A DNA stretch of 7,661 nucleotides from Myxococcales bacterium (GTDB taxonomy: Bacteria > Myxococcota > Polyangia > Polyangiales > Polyangiaceae): contig JAGQIY010001249.1 in NCBI GenBank assembly GCA_020430865.1, positions 1 through 7,661 on the forward strand, given 5' to 3'. How positions within the stretch are numbered: the first letter of the stretch is position 1; each line of letters begins with the position of its first letter. The notes below the pieces were generated by a model. That model had not been told where the DNA came from. It did not search any database and saw only the letters and a list, made by a program, of their open reading frames with translations. Below are positions 7,429 through 7,661 of this stretch, piece by piece. Made by a program: the position numbers and the translations under genes.

Positions 7429-7661
7429 GTTGCCGCACTTCCCCGGCGCGCAGCTCATCGGCTTGCCGCTCGCGCTCGCGCCGGGGGCGGCGGACCCAAC
7501 TTCCTTCGCTTCCACGGACGCGGCGGAGGGCGCGGGCTTGGTGTCGCTGGTCGCGACGGCGCTGGAGGCTGGCTCCGGCTTCGCTGTGGAGTCGTTGTTG
7601 TTGCAGGCGACGATGGTCGTCGCCCCCGCCAGGACGGTCAGGATGGCCTCGAGGCTCAACT
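7414..7661 (-). CDS. Small Cys-tailed lipoprotein, start beyond right edge
   Basis: The minus-strand frame is open from the window edge to TAG at 7414-7416; about 82 codons are visible. A TTG at 7657-7659 could be a start, but no basic n-region is seen before the hydrophobic stretch AILTVLAGATTIVAC, so the true start is probably a few codons outside. IVAC resembles a lipobox, and NNND after the Cys fits an outer-membrane or periplasmic lipoprotein. Next is a Ser/Ala/Pro/Lys-rich low-complexity linker of about 45 residues, likely disordered. The end is MSCAPGKCGNGSCG: three Cys spaced by exactly five positions in a GxCG rhythm. No family is recognised with confidence. The tail suggests metal binding and recalls the EGKCG repeats of HvfA-type copper-binding peptides modified by DUF692 enzymes, but no such enzyme lies in the window. 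A plain hypothetical lipoprotein is the safe call. Confidence 0.7.
   Translation of the reverse strand, partial: LSLEAILTVLAGATTIVACNNNDSTAKPEPASSAVATSDTKPAPSAASVEAKEVGSAAPGASASGKPMSCAPGKCGNGSCG

Overview
The window is GC-rich (strong G/C preference at third codon positions) and carries single-copy housekeeping genes beside an isolated P450/TetR pair, a VanW-family protein and a small Ser/Ala/Pro-rich lipoprotein. This mix, the protein sequence style and the 'GQTVDSY' form of MiaB suggest a myxobacterium-like deltaproteobacterium (Myxococcota, perhaps Polyangiales). That assignment is inference from general knowledge. No rRNA, tRNA, CRISPR array, transposase or phage gene was seen.

Layout, left to right. 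(1) 1-601, minus: N-terminal 200 residues of a membrane-anchored VanW-family protein that runs off the left edge. (2) 814-2202, minus: complete cytochrome P450. (3) 2203-2325: a short divergent control region with an interrupted palindrome lying exactly between plausible -35 and -10 elements of the P450 promoter; the predicted transcript start falls on the P450 ATG, so the mRNA may be leaderless. (4) 2326-3006, plus: TetR-family regulator, the obvious candidate to bind that palindrome. (5) 5295 down to 3022, minus: miaB, a gamma-class carbonic anhydrase-like protein and thiS, probably one transcription unit; miaB stop and the next start share a base (TGATG). thiS ends only 15 bp from the convergent tetR stop. 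(6) 5507-7267, plus: long-chain acyl-CoA synthetase (AMP-forming), divergent from miaB, with a recognisable sigma70-type promoter and Shine-Dalgarno sequence. (7) 7268-7413: two perfect hairpins between convergent genes. (8) 7414-7661, minus: C-terminal part of a small lipoprotein ending in a Cys-x4-Cys-x4-Cys tail, with a 20-bp tandem duplication running past its stop codon.

How the parts relate. The P450 and TetR look like a self-contained inducible oxidation module without a local redox partner. miaB (tRNA methylthiolation), the carbonic anhydrase-like hexapeptide protein and thiS (sulfur carrier for thiamine thiazole) are co-oriented and probably co-transcribed, but a shared pathway is not demonstrated. 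The acyl-CoA synthetase is a stand-alone fatty-acid activation gene. The most unusual items are the palindrome-in-spacer leaderless P450 promoter and the small lipoprotein, whose period-5 GxCG tail resembles the EGKCG tails of HvfA-type copper-binding peptides; no modifying enzyme for it is visible here, and the resemblance is a hypothesis only.
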